A stretch of DNA of 53,876 nucleotides from assembly GCA_012270995.1 (NCBI GenBank), contig JAAXHG010000167.1, positions 1-53,876 of the forward strand. Reading direction: 5' to 3'. How positions within the stretch are numbered: the stretch's first letter is position 1; each line of letters opens with the position of its first letter. Shown in pieces: positions 22,895 to 31,515 of the stretch. This stretch comes from Vicinamibacteraceae bacterium. GTDB lineage: Bacteria > Acidobacteriota > Thermoanaerobaculia > Multivoradales > Multivoraceae. A program made the position numbers and the translations under genes. The notes beneath the pieces are model-generated. The model did not search any database. It saw only the letters and a program-made list of their open reading frames with translations, and was not told the origin of the DNA.

Positions 22895-24106
22895 ATGACG
22901 TCCAGAGAGAAGGCACTTCCCGTCCTCATCGCCGGCGGCGGCATAGGGGGCCTGACGGCCGCTCTGTGCCTGGCCGAGGCGGGTTTCGAGACGGCCGTCT
23001 TCGAGCAGGCGCCGGAGTTCGGCGAACTCGGCGCCGGCATCCAGTTGAGCCCGAACTGCTCGCGCGTCCTGCATCGCCTGGGGCTGGCGCCGGCGCTGGA
23101 AGAGTGCGCTTTTCTGCCGCAGGGGACCGAGTTCAGAAACTGGAAGACGAGCAGAGTGATCGGTTCCTCGCCACTGGGCCGGAGCGTTTGCGAGGAGTAC
23201 GGAGCGCCGTACTACCACGTCCATCGAGGCGACTTGCTGCGCGTGCTTGTCGAGGCCGCGCGCCAAAGGGAGACGATTGCGCTGCACGAGTCCGCCCGGG
23301 TGGAGAGCTTCACGCAGAAGGGCGGCGTTGTGCGCGTTGCCGTGGCGGGCCGTACGATCGAAGGCGATGCGCTGATCGGCGCGGACGGCATTCACTCGAC
23401 GGTGCGAGCCGGGCTGGTCGGTGAGGAGGCCGCGTCGTTCACGGGCAACCTGGCTTGGCGCGCCCTGGTACCGGCGAGCGTACTGCCGCCGGGCATGCTG
23501 AATCCCGTCGCCACGGTCTGGTGGGGCCCGGGCAGGCACTTCGTTTGCTACTACGTACGCGGAGGTTCCCTGGTCAACTGTGTCTGCGTGGTGGAGAAGG
23601 TCGGCTGGGAAACCGAGTCATGGACCGAGCGCGGCGACTACGCGGAACTGAAGGCAGATTTCGCCGGCTGGCACGAGCACGTCCAGATCCTCATCGACAG
23701 CATGGACCGCGAGTCGCTCTACAAGTGGGCGCTCTTCGACCGGCCGCCGATGGCGAAGTGGGGAGAGGGCGTGGTCACGCTCCTGGGCGACGCCTGCCAT
23801 CCGACGCTGCCGTTCATGGCGCAGGGCGCGGCGATGGCGATCGAAGATGCGGCGGTGCTTGCCTGCTGTCTGGGGACGGAGAGTGCAGTAGGGGCGGGCC
23901 TTCGTCGTTACGAGGACCTTCGCCGCGAACGGACCGCCTGGGTGCAAGCCCGTTCGCGGCGGAATGCTCGCGTCTTCCACCTGCGCGGTCCCGCGGCCCT
24001 GGAGCGCGACCGAGCGGTCAGGCGGTCGTCCGGTGGCGTCAGGGACCGTCTCTTTCGCTACGACGCCCTGACGGCGGTCGGTCAGCCATCGGCTGAAGGC
24101 GACTGA
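22895..24106 (+). CDS. FAD-dependent aromatic monooxygenase (salicylate/3-hydroxybenzoate hydroxylase type)
   Basis: 403 residues. The FAD ADP-binding motif is GGGIGGLTAA near the N-terminus. The DG motif is DALIGADGIHSTVR near 160, and the GD motif GDACHPTLPFMAQGAAMAIEDA near 290. These define single-component class A flavoprotein hydroxylases using NAD(P)H and oxygen. The closest types hydroxylate salicylate or 3-hydroxybenzoate, but the substrate cannot be fixed from sequence. ATG 22895 is preferred to a TTG nine bases upstream. It is divergent from the sulfatase (46 bp apart) and 17 bp upstream of the GHKL ATPase gene. Confidence 0.87.
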   Translation: MTSREKALPVLIAGGGIGGLTAALCLAEAGFETAVFEQAPEFGELGAGIQLSPNCSRVLHRLGLAPALEECAFLPQGTEFRNWKTSRVIGSSPLGRSVCEEYGAPYYHVHRGDLLRVLVEAARQRETIALHESARVESFTQKGGVVRVAVAGRTIEGDALIGADGIHSTVRAGLVGEEAASFTGNLAWRALVPASVLPPGMLNPVATVWWGPGRHFVCYYVRGGSLVNCVCVVEKVGWETESWTERGDYAELKADFAGWHEHVQILIDSMDRESLYKWALFDRPPMAKWGEGVVTLLGDACHPTLPFMAQGAAMAIEDAAVLACCLGTESAVGAGLRRYEDLRRERTAWVQARSRRNARVFHLRGPAALERDRAVRRSSGGVRDRLFRYDALTAVGQPSAEGD

Positions 24107-24123
24107 GGAGGAGGCTCCGCACC

Positions 24124-26334
24124 ATGGCCGCCGTCGAACGCAGACCGCTCGAAATCGTCTCGCGCCGAGTCGTGCAGGACGCCAAGCTCGCGATTCGGGA
24201 CGTCTACGACGCCATCGTCGAACTGGTCACGAATGCCGACGATCGCTACCAGATCCTCGGAAAGGAAGGCCGGGTCGAGATCGAGTTGGGTCGGCAGGGA
24301 AAGGGAAGGCCGTCGATCCTCCGGGTCCGCGACTTCGCCGACGGCATGACCGTGGAGCAGATGAACCGCAAGCTCGGACGCATCGGCGGAAGGGTCAGCG
24401 GCATGGAGGAGGGCAAGGCCGTGCGAGGCACGAACTCGCGCGGGGCGAAGGACATCGCCGCGTTGGGAAAGGTCACGTTCGAGTCAATTGCAGACGACGG
24501 ATGCGCTCATACGTGCCGCATCTTTCCCAACTTCGAATACGAAGCCGACGATTCACGCAAGGCGACGACCGGCCTCCGCAAGCGCTTGGGCATCCGCGAG
24601 GGAACGGGCACCGTGGCGACCATCGAGGTCGACCCGATGCACCGGATTCCGAAGATCGACACCCTCGTCCCGAAGGTCGCCACCCTGGTGCGGCTGCGGG
24701 ACATCGTTTGGCAGCAGAACACCAAGCTGGTGGTGAAGGGACTGAAGAAAGGCGCCGGGCGCGAGGTGAGTCTCCATCGGCCGGCTGGTCGCAGACGGAT
24801 CTCAACCACGTTCGACGTGCCGGGGTATCCGGGGGCGAAGGCGAAGCTCCTGGTCTTCCGAGCGAGGAAGCGGTTCAAGTCCGCGCGGGACCGCTTTCGC
24901 CTCGGCGGAGTCCTGGTCAAGTCGCGGCATGCGATTCACGAAGCGACCCTCTTCGACCGCGGGCTCGAATGGGACTCGAATGCGCTGTGGTTTCACGGAC
25001 GTCTCACCTGTGAGGCCATTGACGACCTTTGGAACGAGTACGACGAACGGCAGGCGCGCGGCGAACCGCACCCGCCGGAGAACCCCGTCCCGATTCTGGA
25101 CCCGTCACGCAAGTCCGGGTTGACGCCAAGCCACCCATTCGTGGACGCGCTTTACGGTCGAGCTCTCGGGTTGCTGCGGCCCCTTGTGGAGGAGGAACGC
25201 ACCCGGGCGGAGCGGGAACGGGCGCGGAGCGTCGAGAGCCGGAAGACGCGGAAGCGGCTGGACGCGCTCGAGAAGGCCGCGAACCGGTTCATGGAGGACT
25301 TCTCGGACGAGGAGACGTCGCGCGACCCCAAGGGCAGGCAGATGGGTAGCCGGTTCCAGATCCGCGGCTACGTGCTGAGCCCGCAGTACGCACAGTACGT
25401 GCGCGGCCAGTCGTTCAGGTGCTGGCTGACGGTGCTTGCCGAGGCCTTTCCGGAGATTGGAGAAGGCGACGAGGTGGAAGTGGAGTGCTTGACGAACGAT
25501 TTGTGGACCGAGCGCGGCGAAGTGCCGCTTGAACCGCTTGAGGGCCAGGAAGGCGTGCTCAGGGCCGCTTGGTCGGTGAAGGCGCTCGAAACCACTCCGG
25601 CCACCGGACTGGTCGTTCGCGTGGGTCCCATCGAGGCGGAATCGACGATCGCCGTGCTGGCGTCGGAGGCCGATCGGTACAGGGATCTCGAAACGCTCAA
25701 GTTCGAGCGTCCGCGCTACCGAATACGCGGCGGTTCGAGGAGGCGAATCCGGCTGTTGGCGCCGAAGGAACTCGTGAGCTCCGTCGGAACGGACTTCGAA
25801 CTGACGCTGACCTCGGACGAGTTCCAGGTCTCCGGTACGAGACAGTTGCTTCTGAAACCGAGCCTCGGAATCGCCATGGCCGCAGTCACCGTGCGCGTTC
25901 TGGACGACAACGCAACTCCTGCGAGGCTCGTTGCGCGTCTCGGCGACCAGGCGGCGGAAACCGAGCTGCGCGCGGCGCCGGAGGCGGGCGCGGGAATCGT
26001 CATCAAACTGGAGGACGTGGATCACGGAGCGCTCCGCTATCGCTGGGACCGGAACGTCCTGGAGATCGGGGCGCGGCACCCTTCCCTCCAGCGGTACCTG
26101 GGGCTCAAGTCGGAGAGCTACCCCGGTCAGGATCATCTTCACTTCCGAGTGCTTCTGGCGGAGGTTGTCGCCGAGGCGCTGTGCGCGCGGCGGTTGGAGG
26201 GGAACGTCGAGGTGAACCCAGGCGATTTCGAGGGCTTGACGTGGGAGGACTACTATCGGCACTTCGCGGCCCTTATGTCGCGGTTTCTGCCCAGTGCGCA
26301 CAAGTTGATGGCGCCGGAGATCGAAGGTCCGTGA
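24124..26334 (+). CDS. Large GHKL-type ATPase (HSP90/MutL/MORC-like N-terminus), unknown role
   Basis: 736 residues. Near residue 31 the N box reads IVELVTNADDRYQ (Glu and Asn for ATP and Mg). Near 70 the G1 box is RDFADGM, and near 105 the G2-like TNSRGAKDIAALG. An S5-like domain, a charged coiled segment (about 355-395, EEERTRAERERARSVE) and two beta-rich regions follow. The end (about 640-735) contains a helical segment. No membrane helix or signal peptide is seen, so it is cytoplasmic and lacks a histidine-kinase H box. Similar large ATPases occur in DNA repair, chromatin-type and phage-defence settings, but no partner gene stands beside it. GGAGG lies before the ATG; it follows the monooxygenase by 17 bp. 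Confidence 0.72.
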   Translation: MAAVERRPLEIVSRRVVQDAKLAIRDVYDAIVELVTNADDRYQILGKEGRVEIELGRQGKGRPSILRVRDFADGMTVEQMNRKLGRIGGRVSGMEEGKAVRGTNSRGAKDIAALGKVTFESIADDGCAHTCRIFPNFEYEADDSRKATTGLRKRLGIREGTGTVATIEVDPMHRIPKIDTLVPKVATLVRLRDIVWQQNTKLVVKGLKKGAGREVSLHRPAGRRRISTTFDVPGYPGAKAKLLVFRARKRFKSARDRFRLGGVLVKSRHAIHEATLFDRGLEWDSNALWFHGRLTCEAIDDLWNEYDERQARGEPHPPENPVPILDPSRKSGLTPSHPFVDALYGRALGLLRPLVEEERTRAERERARSVESRKTRKRLDALEKAANRFMEDFSDEETSRDPKGRQMGSRFQIRGYVLSPQYAQYVRGQSFRCWLTVLAEAFPEIGEGDEVEVECLTNDLWTERGEVPLEPLEGQEGVLRAAWSVKALETTPATGLVVRVGPIEAESTIAVLASEADRYRDLETLKFERPRYRIRGGSRRRIRLLAPKELVSSVGTDFELTLTSDEFQVSGTRQLLLKPSLGIAMAAVTVRVLDDNATPARLVARLGDQAAETELRAAPEAGAGIVIKLEDVDHGALRYRWDRNVLEIGARHPSLQRYLGLKSESYPGQDHLHFRVLLAEVVAEALCARRLEGNVEVNPGDFEGLTWEDYYRHFAALMSRFLPSAHKLMAPEIEGP

Positions 26335-26454
26335 CGGCCGTGATCGGTCTTCCGCGGCTCAGGGAGAGGATTTGCACGGGCACGCGGCCGCGGTGGCACG
26401 TCGGCGAAACTGCGCGCTAGAGTCGATGCGACACTTCTCTACCTGGAGGACGAC

Positions 26455-26988
26455 ATGCACAAGTTCCGAGCAACGATTCCCCTGATCTTCACGGTCCTTC
26501 TGGTCACGGCGCTTCCCGCCTTGGCGCAGCGCGCCGACGACGCCGACCGGGCGAGCAAGAACGGCAAGGTCGAGGGGGTGATCGACGGCGTCACGGTGAC
26601 GCTGGAGTACGGACGCCCCAAGGTGAAGGGTCGGACGGTCTGGGGTGGTCTCGTTCCCTACGGCCAGGTCTGGCGGACCGGCGCCGACGAGGCGACCACG
26701 ATCACCTTCAGCGCCGACGTCGAGATCGGCGGTCAGAAGCTGGCCGCCGGCGCCTATGCCCTCTTCACCGAACCGGGCGAGAACGAGTGGACCATCATCT
26801 TCAACAAGGTCGCGAAGCAGTGGGGCGCCTTCCGGCATGACGCCGGTCAGGACGCGGCACGAGTGACCGCCACCCCGAAAGCTATCGGGGAGCACGTGGA
26901 GGAGATGGAGTTCGTGATCGTGGATTCGTGGGTCGCGCTGCAGTGGGAGAGGCTCGCGGTGCCGTTCGAGGTGAAGAAGGCGGGCTGA
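26455..26988 (+). CDS. Secreted DUF2911 protein
   Basis: 177 residues. A signal peptide ends at ALPALAQ (about residue 24). The DUF2911 pattern is clear: TLEYGRPKVKGRTVWGGLVPYGQVWRTGADEATTITF and LAAGAYALFTEPGENEWTIIFN. GGAGG stands 6 bp before the ATG. DUF2911 proteins are common in Bacteroidota and Acidobacteriota, and no biochemical role is established. The aminotransferase gene starts 5 bp after its stop. Confidence 0.9.
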   Translation: MHKFRATIPLIFTVLLVTALPALAQRADDADRASKNGKVEGVIDGVTVTLEYGRPKVKGRTVWGGLVPYGQVWRTGADEATTITFSADVEIGGQKLAAGAYALFTEPGENEWTIIFNKVAKQWGAFRHDAGQDAARVTATPKAIGEHVEEMEFVIVDSWVALQWERLAVPFEVKKAG

Positions 26989-26993
26989 CCTTC

Positions 26994-28205
26994 TTGCTCG
27001 ATCGGAACCGCGCGCTCAAGTCCCGGGGCGAGCGGGTGCTCCCCGGCGGAATGTACGGGCACATGTCCACGTACCGCCTCCTGCCGCCCCGGTACCCGCA
27101 GTACTTCGAGCGGGCGGAGGGCTGCCGGCTATGGGACGCCGACGGCAACGAGTACATCGACTTCATGTGCTCGTTCGGTCCGATGATCGCGGGCTACGGC
27201 AATCCGCGCATTCGGGCCGCCGCCGACGCGCAGCGCGACCGGCTCGACATCGCGAACGGCCCCCCGGCGCTCATCGTCGACCTGGCGGAGCGCTTCGTCA
27301 GGCAGGTCAGCCACGCCGAGTGGGCCATCTTCGCGAAGAACGGCAACGACGCGACGACCGTCTGCAACATGGTGGCTCGCGCGCGGAGCGAGAAGCGCAA
27401 GATCCTCGTGGCCGAGGGCGCGTACCACGGCGCGGCGCCCTGGGCCAACCGGATGTCGAAAGGCACGCCCGCGGAGGACCACGTCCACTTCCCGACGTAC
27501 CGCTTCAACGACACAGACAGCCTGGACGAGGCGGCCCAGGCGGCGACCGGCGACCTCGCGGGCATCGTCGTATCCGCCTTCAGGCACGACGCCGGCCACC
27601 ATCAGGAGTTGCCCGATCTCGCCTTCGCGCGCCGCGTCCGCGAGATCTGCGACGCCGAGGGCGCGGCCCTCATCCTGGACGATGTGCGGGCCGGGCTGCG
27701 CCTCTCGCTCGACGCGAGCTGGTCCGAACTCGGCGTCCAGCCGGACCTGTCGGCCTGGGGCAAGGCGATTGGCAACGGCGAACCCGTGGCCGCCATTCTC
27801 GGCAACGAGGCGTACCGCGAGGCCGCGACGCGCGTCTTCGTCACCGGTTCGTTCTGGTACCAGGCCGCGCCGTTCGCGGCGGCGATCGAGACTCTCGATC
27901 TTCTGGCCGAGGTCGACGCGCCGGCCGTCGTGGAGCGTCTGGGGCAGCAGTTCAGGGACGGTCTGGAGGAGCAGGCGCGTCGCTACGGTCACCCGATCCG
28001 CCAGACCGGACCTCCGCAGATGCCGGCGGTCCTGTTCGAAGACGACGACAGGAGGGAGAAGGGGTTCGCCTTCTGTAGCTCCGCCCTCGACCACGGCGTC
28101 TACCTGCACCCCTGGCACAACATGTTCCTGTCGGTCGCCCACACGGAGGCCGACATCGAGCAGGCGCTCGCCGGGACGGAGAAGGCGTTTCAGGCGCTCG
28201 GCTGA
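26994..28205 (+). CDS. Class III aminotransferase (glutamate-1-semialdehyde aminomutase-like)
   Basis: 403 residues from a TTG start. That start gives the family's usual opening LLDRNRALKSRGERVLPGG; a GTG further up (26928) would overlap the DUF2911 gene. PLP-fold landmarks are DGNEYIDFMCSFGP, the cofactor-facing KNGNDATT, AEGAYHGA, ILDDVRAGLR and the Schiff-base Lys in DLSAWGKAIGNGEPVAA. The HemL-like subgroup includes true aminomutases and many enzymes acting on other amino acids. The absence of heme genes nearby and the replaced EV(M)TGFR motif (DVRAGLR) argue against a heme role. Confidence 0.85.
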   Translation: MLDRNRALKSRGERVLPGGMYGHMSTYRLLPPRYPQYFERAEGCRLWDADGNEYIDFMCSFGPMIAGYGNPRIRAAADAQRDRLDIANGPPALIVDLAERFVRQVSHAEWAIFAKNGNDATTVCNMVARARSEKRKILVAEGAYHGAAPWANRMSKGTPAEDHVHFPTYRFNDTDSLDEAAQAATGDLAGIVVSAFRHDAGHHQELPDLAFARRVREICDAEGAALILDDVRAGLRLSLDASWSELGVQPDLSAWGKAIGNGEPVAAILGNEAYREAATRVFVTGSFWYQAAPFAAAIETLDLLAEVDAPAVVERLGQQFRDGLEEQARRYGHPIRQTGPPQMPAVLFEDDDRREKGFAFCSSALDHGVYLHPWHNMFLSVAHTEADIEQALAGTEKAFQALG

Positions 28206-28214
28206 GCGAAGTTG

Positions 28215-28614
28215 CCTCGAGCAGGTCCGGCCACGCGGCGAAGCGAGTGCCGTACGTGGCGTTGAAGCCGGCAACGTCGCCGTAGCGCTCGCGCATGAAG
28301 TCGACGTAGATCTGCTTGCCGGGCGCGTCGGCGGCGAAGCTGCGTAGCCGGCGTCGCCAGGTCGTGCTGCCGTTCCATGCCGCCTCGTTGTCGGTCAGGG
28401 GCGGACAGTCGACCATGCAGTAACCCAGCACCATCCGGTCGTCGCGGTAGGGCGCGACTCGCCGGGCCGTGCGCTCGCACTGCGCTTCGAACTCCGGGGC
28501 GAAGATGTCCGCGTAAGCATCGGGCTGTGGCTTGAGGTAGTGCGACAGCACCAGCGGCTCGTAGGGCGCGACGAAGGGAAACCGGGCACCGAATCCGTCC
28601 TAGTCGTTGTGGAG
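28215..28614 (-). pseudogene. Internal fragment of a glycoside hydrolase (agarase/GH42-like)
   Basis: Minus-strand translation gives FPFVAPYEPLVLSHYL, then RRVAPYRDDRMVLGYCMVDCPPLTDNEAAW and GKQIYVDFMRERYGDVAGFNATYGTRFAAWPDL. This resembles the middle of TIM-barrel enzymes of the beta-agarase or GH42 type. An in-frame TAG (28600-28602) interrupts it, and neither the signal peptide end nor the C-terminal domain is present. Homology fades at both ends. The family name is from memory of the pattern; that it is a broken gene is well supported. Confidence 0.65.
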
Positions 28615-28674
28615 GGAGGCTTCATTCGACCATGACAATGGCGTGGCCCATCAGGCACCCCAGCCGAGCTTCTG

Positions 28675-28710
28675 GTTGACGAAGGGTTGCGGGTTGACTT
28701 ATGGTTGCGA
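28675..28710 (+). repeat. Two 18-bp direct repeats, likely operator of the Xre/RES pair
   Basis: GTTGAC-N5-GTTGCG-N occurs twice in tandem (28675-28692 and 28693-28710), 14 of 18 bases identical. The second copy ends 16 bp before the antitoxin ATG. A TTGACG (28676-28681) could be the -35 box of a promoter running into the repeats. Head-to-tail sites suit a multimeric Xre-family regulator. Confidence 0.5.
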
Positions 28711-28726
28711 CCTGAAGGGAGTGGAC

Positions 28727-29215
28727 ATGCCCACGGAAACGGCGATCCAGGAATTGCGACCCGAAGAGGCGGCTGAACGGGTGTTCAGGGCTCGCCAACA
28801 GGACAGCGCGTGGCTCGACCGATTCACCGAGTGCCTCGCTGGCTATCGCGAAGGACCGGCTGGCGGAACAAGCCTCACTGTCCGCCAGTCCGGTTCGGAA
28901 CTGCTGCGCACTATCGGTCTGTGGCAACTCAGTCAGGCGAAGGCCGCCGCGTTGTTCGGCGTGAGCCGCCAGGCGTTCGCCAAGTGGTTGGAGCGCGGTG
29001 TGCCGGGAAACCGCGTAGTGGCCGCGGCGGATCTGATGAACGCCACCAAGCTGCTGGAGCACTATCTCAAGCGCGACCGGATACCCGCGGTGGTGCGGCG
29101 GCCGATACCGAGGCTTGAGGGTGCCTCCCTGCTGGATCTGCTGAGCCGTGGTGACACGAAGCAAGTGCTGTCCGCATGTCGGGACATGTTCGATTTCGAG
29201 CGCGCGCACAGGTGA
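28727..29215 (+). CDS. Xre/MbcA/ParS-type antitoxin of a RES toxin
   Basis: 162 residues. ATG 28727 has AGGGAG 6 bp upstream and is preferred to earlier in-frame codons. A helix-turn-helix lies near residues 58-85 (LWQLSQAKAAALFGVSRQAFAKWLERG). The C-terminal part carries the toxin-binding region (AAADLMNATKLLEHYLKRDRIPAVVRRPIPRLEG), with RLEGASLLDLL as in DUF2384-type antitoxins. Its last codons overlap the RES gene. Confidence 0.8.
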   Translation: MPTETAIQELRPEEAAERVFRARQQDSAWLDRFTECLAGYREGPAGGTSLTVRQSGSELLRTIGLWQLSQAKAAALFGVSRQAFAKWLERGVPGNRVVAAADLMNATKLLEHYLKRDRIPAVVRRPIPRLEGASLLDLLSRGDTKQVLSACRDMFDFERAHR

Positions 29216-29760
29216 CGGCCGACCTGATGGTCGAACGAATCCCCGACGATCACTCGTGGTGGCGGATCGCCAAGCGGACTTGGGATGATCCGCTTGACTC
29301 TCGTTACGCTCAGCGGCAGGGCCGACGATGGAACCCGCCGGCCAGCTTCCCGACGCTCTACCTGAACGAGGACATGGTCACAGCCCGCCTGAATCTCCGC
29401 GCCTTCATCGTTGACGAGCCGTACGAACCGGAAGAACTACGGGAAGACAACGGGCCGGTGCTCGTGGAGTGCACGTTGCCGCGCAACCAGCTCGTCTGCG
29501 ACATGCACACGCCTGAGGGTGTCCGTGCCGCTGGGTTGCCCGTCACCTATCCTCTCGACAGCGACGGCGCGGTGATCGGACACGATCGGTGCCAGCTCAT
29601 CGGAATGCGGGCGAAGGAGCAGGGTTTTCGAGGCGTCCGCGCACGTTCGGCCCAGTCACGAGACGGCGCGGGGCGCGAACTGGCGTGGTTCCCGGCGTCC
29701 GTTCGAAGCGTCGCCCGGCGAGTCGGTACGCTGGCGTTTCCTGTCTGGTTCTGGGGCTAG
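29212..29760 (+). CDS. RES-domain toxin (NAD-degrading type)
   Basis: 182 residues from a GTG that overlaps the antitoxin stop (GTGA). An ATG at 29176 would add 12 residues. RES-domain landmarks are WWRIAKRTWDDPLDSRY, GRRWNPPASFPTLYLNEDMVTARLNL and the C-terminal ELAWFP region. RES toxins such as MbcT break down NAD+ or ADP-ribosylate a host target; their name residues Arg, Glu and Ser are represented by the Arg of GRRW, the Glu of LNED and a C-terminal Ser. Translational coupling and order (antitoxin first) fit the family. Confidence 0.82.
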   Translation: MTADLMVERIPDDHSWWRIAKRTWDDPLDSRYAQRQGRRWNPPASFPTLYLNEDMVTARLNLRAFIVDEPYEPEELREDNGPVLVECTLPRNQLVCDMHTPEGVRAAGLPVTYPLDSDGAVIGHDRCQLIGMRAKEQGFRGVRARSAQSRDGAGRELAWFPASVRSVARRVGTLAFPVWFWG

Positions 29761-29775
29761 TCGAACTCCGGCGCT

Positions 29776-31416
29776 CTACCGCGCGAGCACGTACATCACC
29801 ACCAGAGCAACGGCCAGCAACGCCGCCAGCAGCCGCGGGTCGCGGACTCCCTTGATCTCGGATCGGGTCAGGAACGCGTAGGGCTTGTCCCAGGTCAGCC
29901 CGTCGATCTGCTCGGGCTTCGGTGGCGGGGTCGCCAGGCTGACGGCCACGTAGATGACGCTCAGGATGCAGAAGTACCACCATGCCTGGAGGAGGAAGGG
30001 AATCCCCAGGCCGTTCTCGGGATCGGAGACGTACTGAACGCCGCCGAGGAAGCCGAAGCCCATGTCGAACAGGAAGATGACGAAGCCGGCCACGAAGCCG
30101 AAGAGCAGGGTGAAGGTGCCGGCCCGGGGCGTTCCGCGGCGCCAGAAGACGCCCCAGAGGAGCACCGTGGCGATGGGAGGCGCGATGAACTGGGCCGGCA
30201 GCTTGTTGATCGCCTCGAAGATGGAGCCGAACCGCTCCCCCTGGGTGGACCAGGCGATGGCGACGCTCATGACGACCACGGAGCTGATCCGTCCGATGCG
30301 CACCTGCGACGTCTCGGACAGGCCGGGCCGGAAGTGCTTGGCGATGTCGACGGCGACGAGCGTCCCCGTGCTGTTCACCGCGGCCGCGATCGTGCTCATC
30401 AGCGCCGCGAGCAGCGCCGCCGCCATGATGCCGATGAGCCCGGTCGGCAGCAGCTCGGTGATCAGGGTCGGCAGGGCGTCGGTCGGCTCGGCGATGATGT
30501 CGCGGAAGAGCACGTAGGCGAACACGCCGGGCAGGACCATGAAGAGCGGGGGCAGGAACTTGAGAAGCGACGCGAAGAGCGCGCCGTGCTGCGCGTCGCG
30601 CAGGGTTCCCGCGCCCAGCACCCTCTGAACGATCGTCTGGTCGGTGCACCAGTACCAGATGCCGAGGATGGGGAAGCCCAGCAGGAAGCCGTACCAGATC
30701 GACCCGGGGTCGAATCCCTCTTCCCCGGGGACGTGGATCATGCTGAGCTGGTTCGGCTTCGCGGCCTCGAGGAGATCGCCGTAGGAGTCGATTCCGACAG
30801 CGGGGAGCCTGCTCATCGCGATGACCGTGATCAGGATGGCGCCACCCAGCAGGATGACGGTCTGGATCGTCTCGGTAACGACGACCGCCCGCAGGCCACC
30901 GACCACGGTGTAGATCACCGTGATGATCGAGATCATCGCGATCGACATGAGCGACGGGATGCCGAAGAACCGCTCGAACACGGCGGCGCCGGCGTAGAGG
31001 CTGATGCCGATGTGGATCAGCATCGCCGACATGATGAACATGAACGAGAGCGTGGTCCGCGCGGCCGGGCTGTAGCGCCGCTCCATGAACTCGGGCAGCG
31101 TCGTGATCCGGCTCCTGAAGTAGATGGGCACGAAGACGAGACTGAGCAGGATGATCGTGAACGACGCCATCCACTCGTAGTTGCCGACGACCATGCCGAC
31201 GCCGAAGCCGCTCTCGGCGAGCCCGACCAGGTGAATCGTCGAGATGTTCGAGGCGAAGAGCGCGGCCCCCACCACGGGCCACTTCAGGTTGCGGCTCGCC
31301 AGGAAGTACGACTCGCTGGTGTGCCGCTTGATCCTGCGCACCGACCACAGGCCGACGAACAGGATGCCCAGCAGGTAGACGACGATGATGAAGAGGTCGA
31401 CGGGCGCGATGGTCAT
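29776..31416 (-). CDS. Sodium:solute symporter (SSS/SGLT family)
   Basis: 546 residues with about 14 hydrophobic helices. Family features are the first helix VDLFIIVVYLLGILFVGLW, the unwound-helix region ASRNLKWPVVGAALFASNISTIHLVGLAESGF, a YTVVGGLRAVVVTE motif near residue 170 and AALMSTIAAAVNSTGTLVA near 345 (SSS signature-like sodium site). It is closest in layout to bacterial SGLT sugar transporters, so a sugar or sugar acid is a likely cargo. It converges with the RES toxin gene (15 bp apart). The neighbouring DUF1501 gene, 99 bp upstream, reads the same way. Confidence 0.92.
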   Translation of the reverse strand: MTIAPVDLFIIVVYLLGILFVGLWSVRRIKRHTSESYFLASRNLKWPVVGAALFASNISTIHLVGLAESGFGVGMVVGNYEWMASFTIILLSLVFVPIYFRSRITTLPEFMERRYSPAARTTLSFMFIMSAMLIHIGISLYAGAAVFERFFGIPSLMSIAMISIITVIYTVVGGLRAVVVTETIQTVILLGGAILITVIAMSRLPAVGIDSYGDLLEAAKPNQLSMIHVPGEEGFDPGSIWYGFLLGFPILGIWYWCTDQTIVQRVLGAGTLRDAQHGALFASLLKFLPPLFMVLPGVFAYVLFRDIIAEPTDALPTLITELLPTGLIGIMAAALLAALMSTIAAAVNSTGTLVAVDIAKHFRPGLSETSQVRIGRISSVVVMSVAIAWSTQGERFGSIFEAINKLPAQFIAPPIATVLLWGVFWRRGTPRAGTFTLLFGFVAGFVIFLFDMGFGFLGGVQYVSDPENGLGIPFLLQAWWYFCILSVIYVAVSLATPPPKPEQIDGLTWDKPYAFLTRSEIKGVRDPRLLAALLAVALVVMYVLAR

Positions 31417-31461
31417 GGGAACAGGTTACGGCACTGGCCGAGCGCGTGAGTAGAAGGTCCG

Positions 31462-31502
31462 GAAGCCGCCGCTTCGCGCCGGATGCCGGCCGGAAGGCCG
31501 GC
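31462..31502. repeat. Two adjacent hairpins downstream of the DUF1501 gene
   Basis: GAAGC/GCTTC (31462-31475, 5-bp stem) and GCCGGCC/GGCCGGC with a GGAA loop (31485-31502, 7-bp stem) lie between the DUF1501 stop and the symporter start. There is no T tract in either direction. They may slow or end transcription, or be REP-like sequence. Confidence 0.4.
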
Positions 31503-31515
31503 GCGCCCAGTGTCT

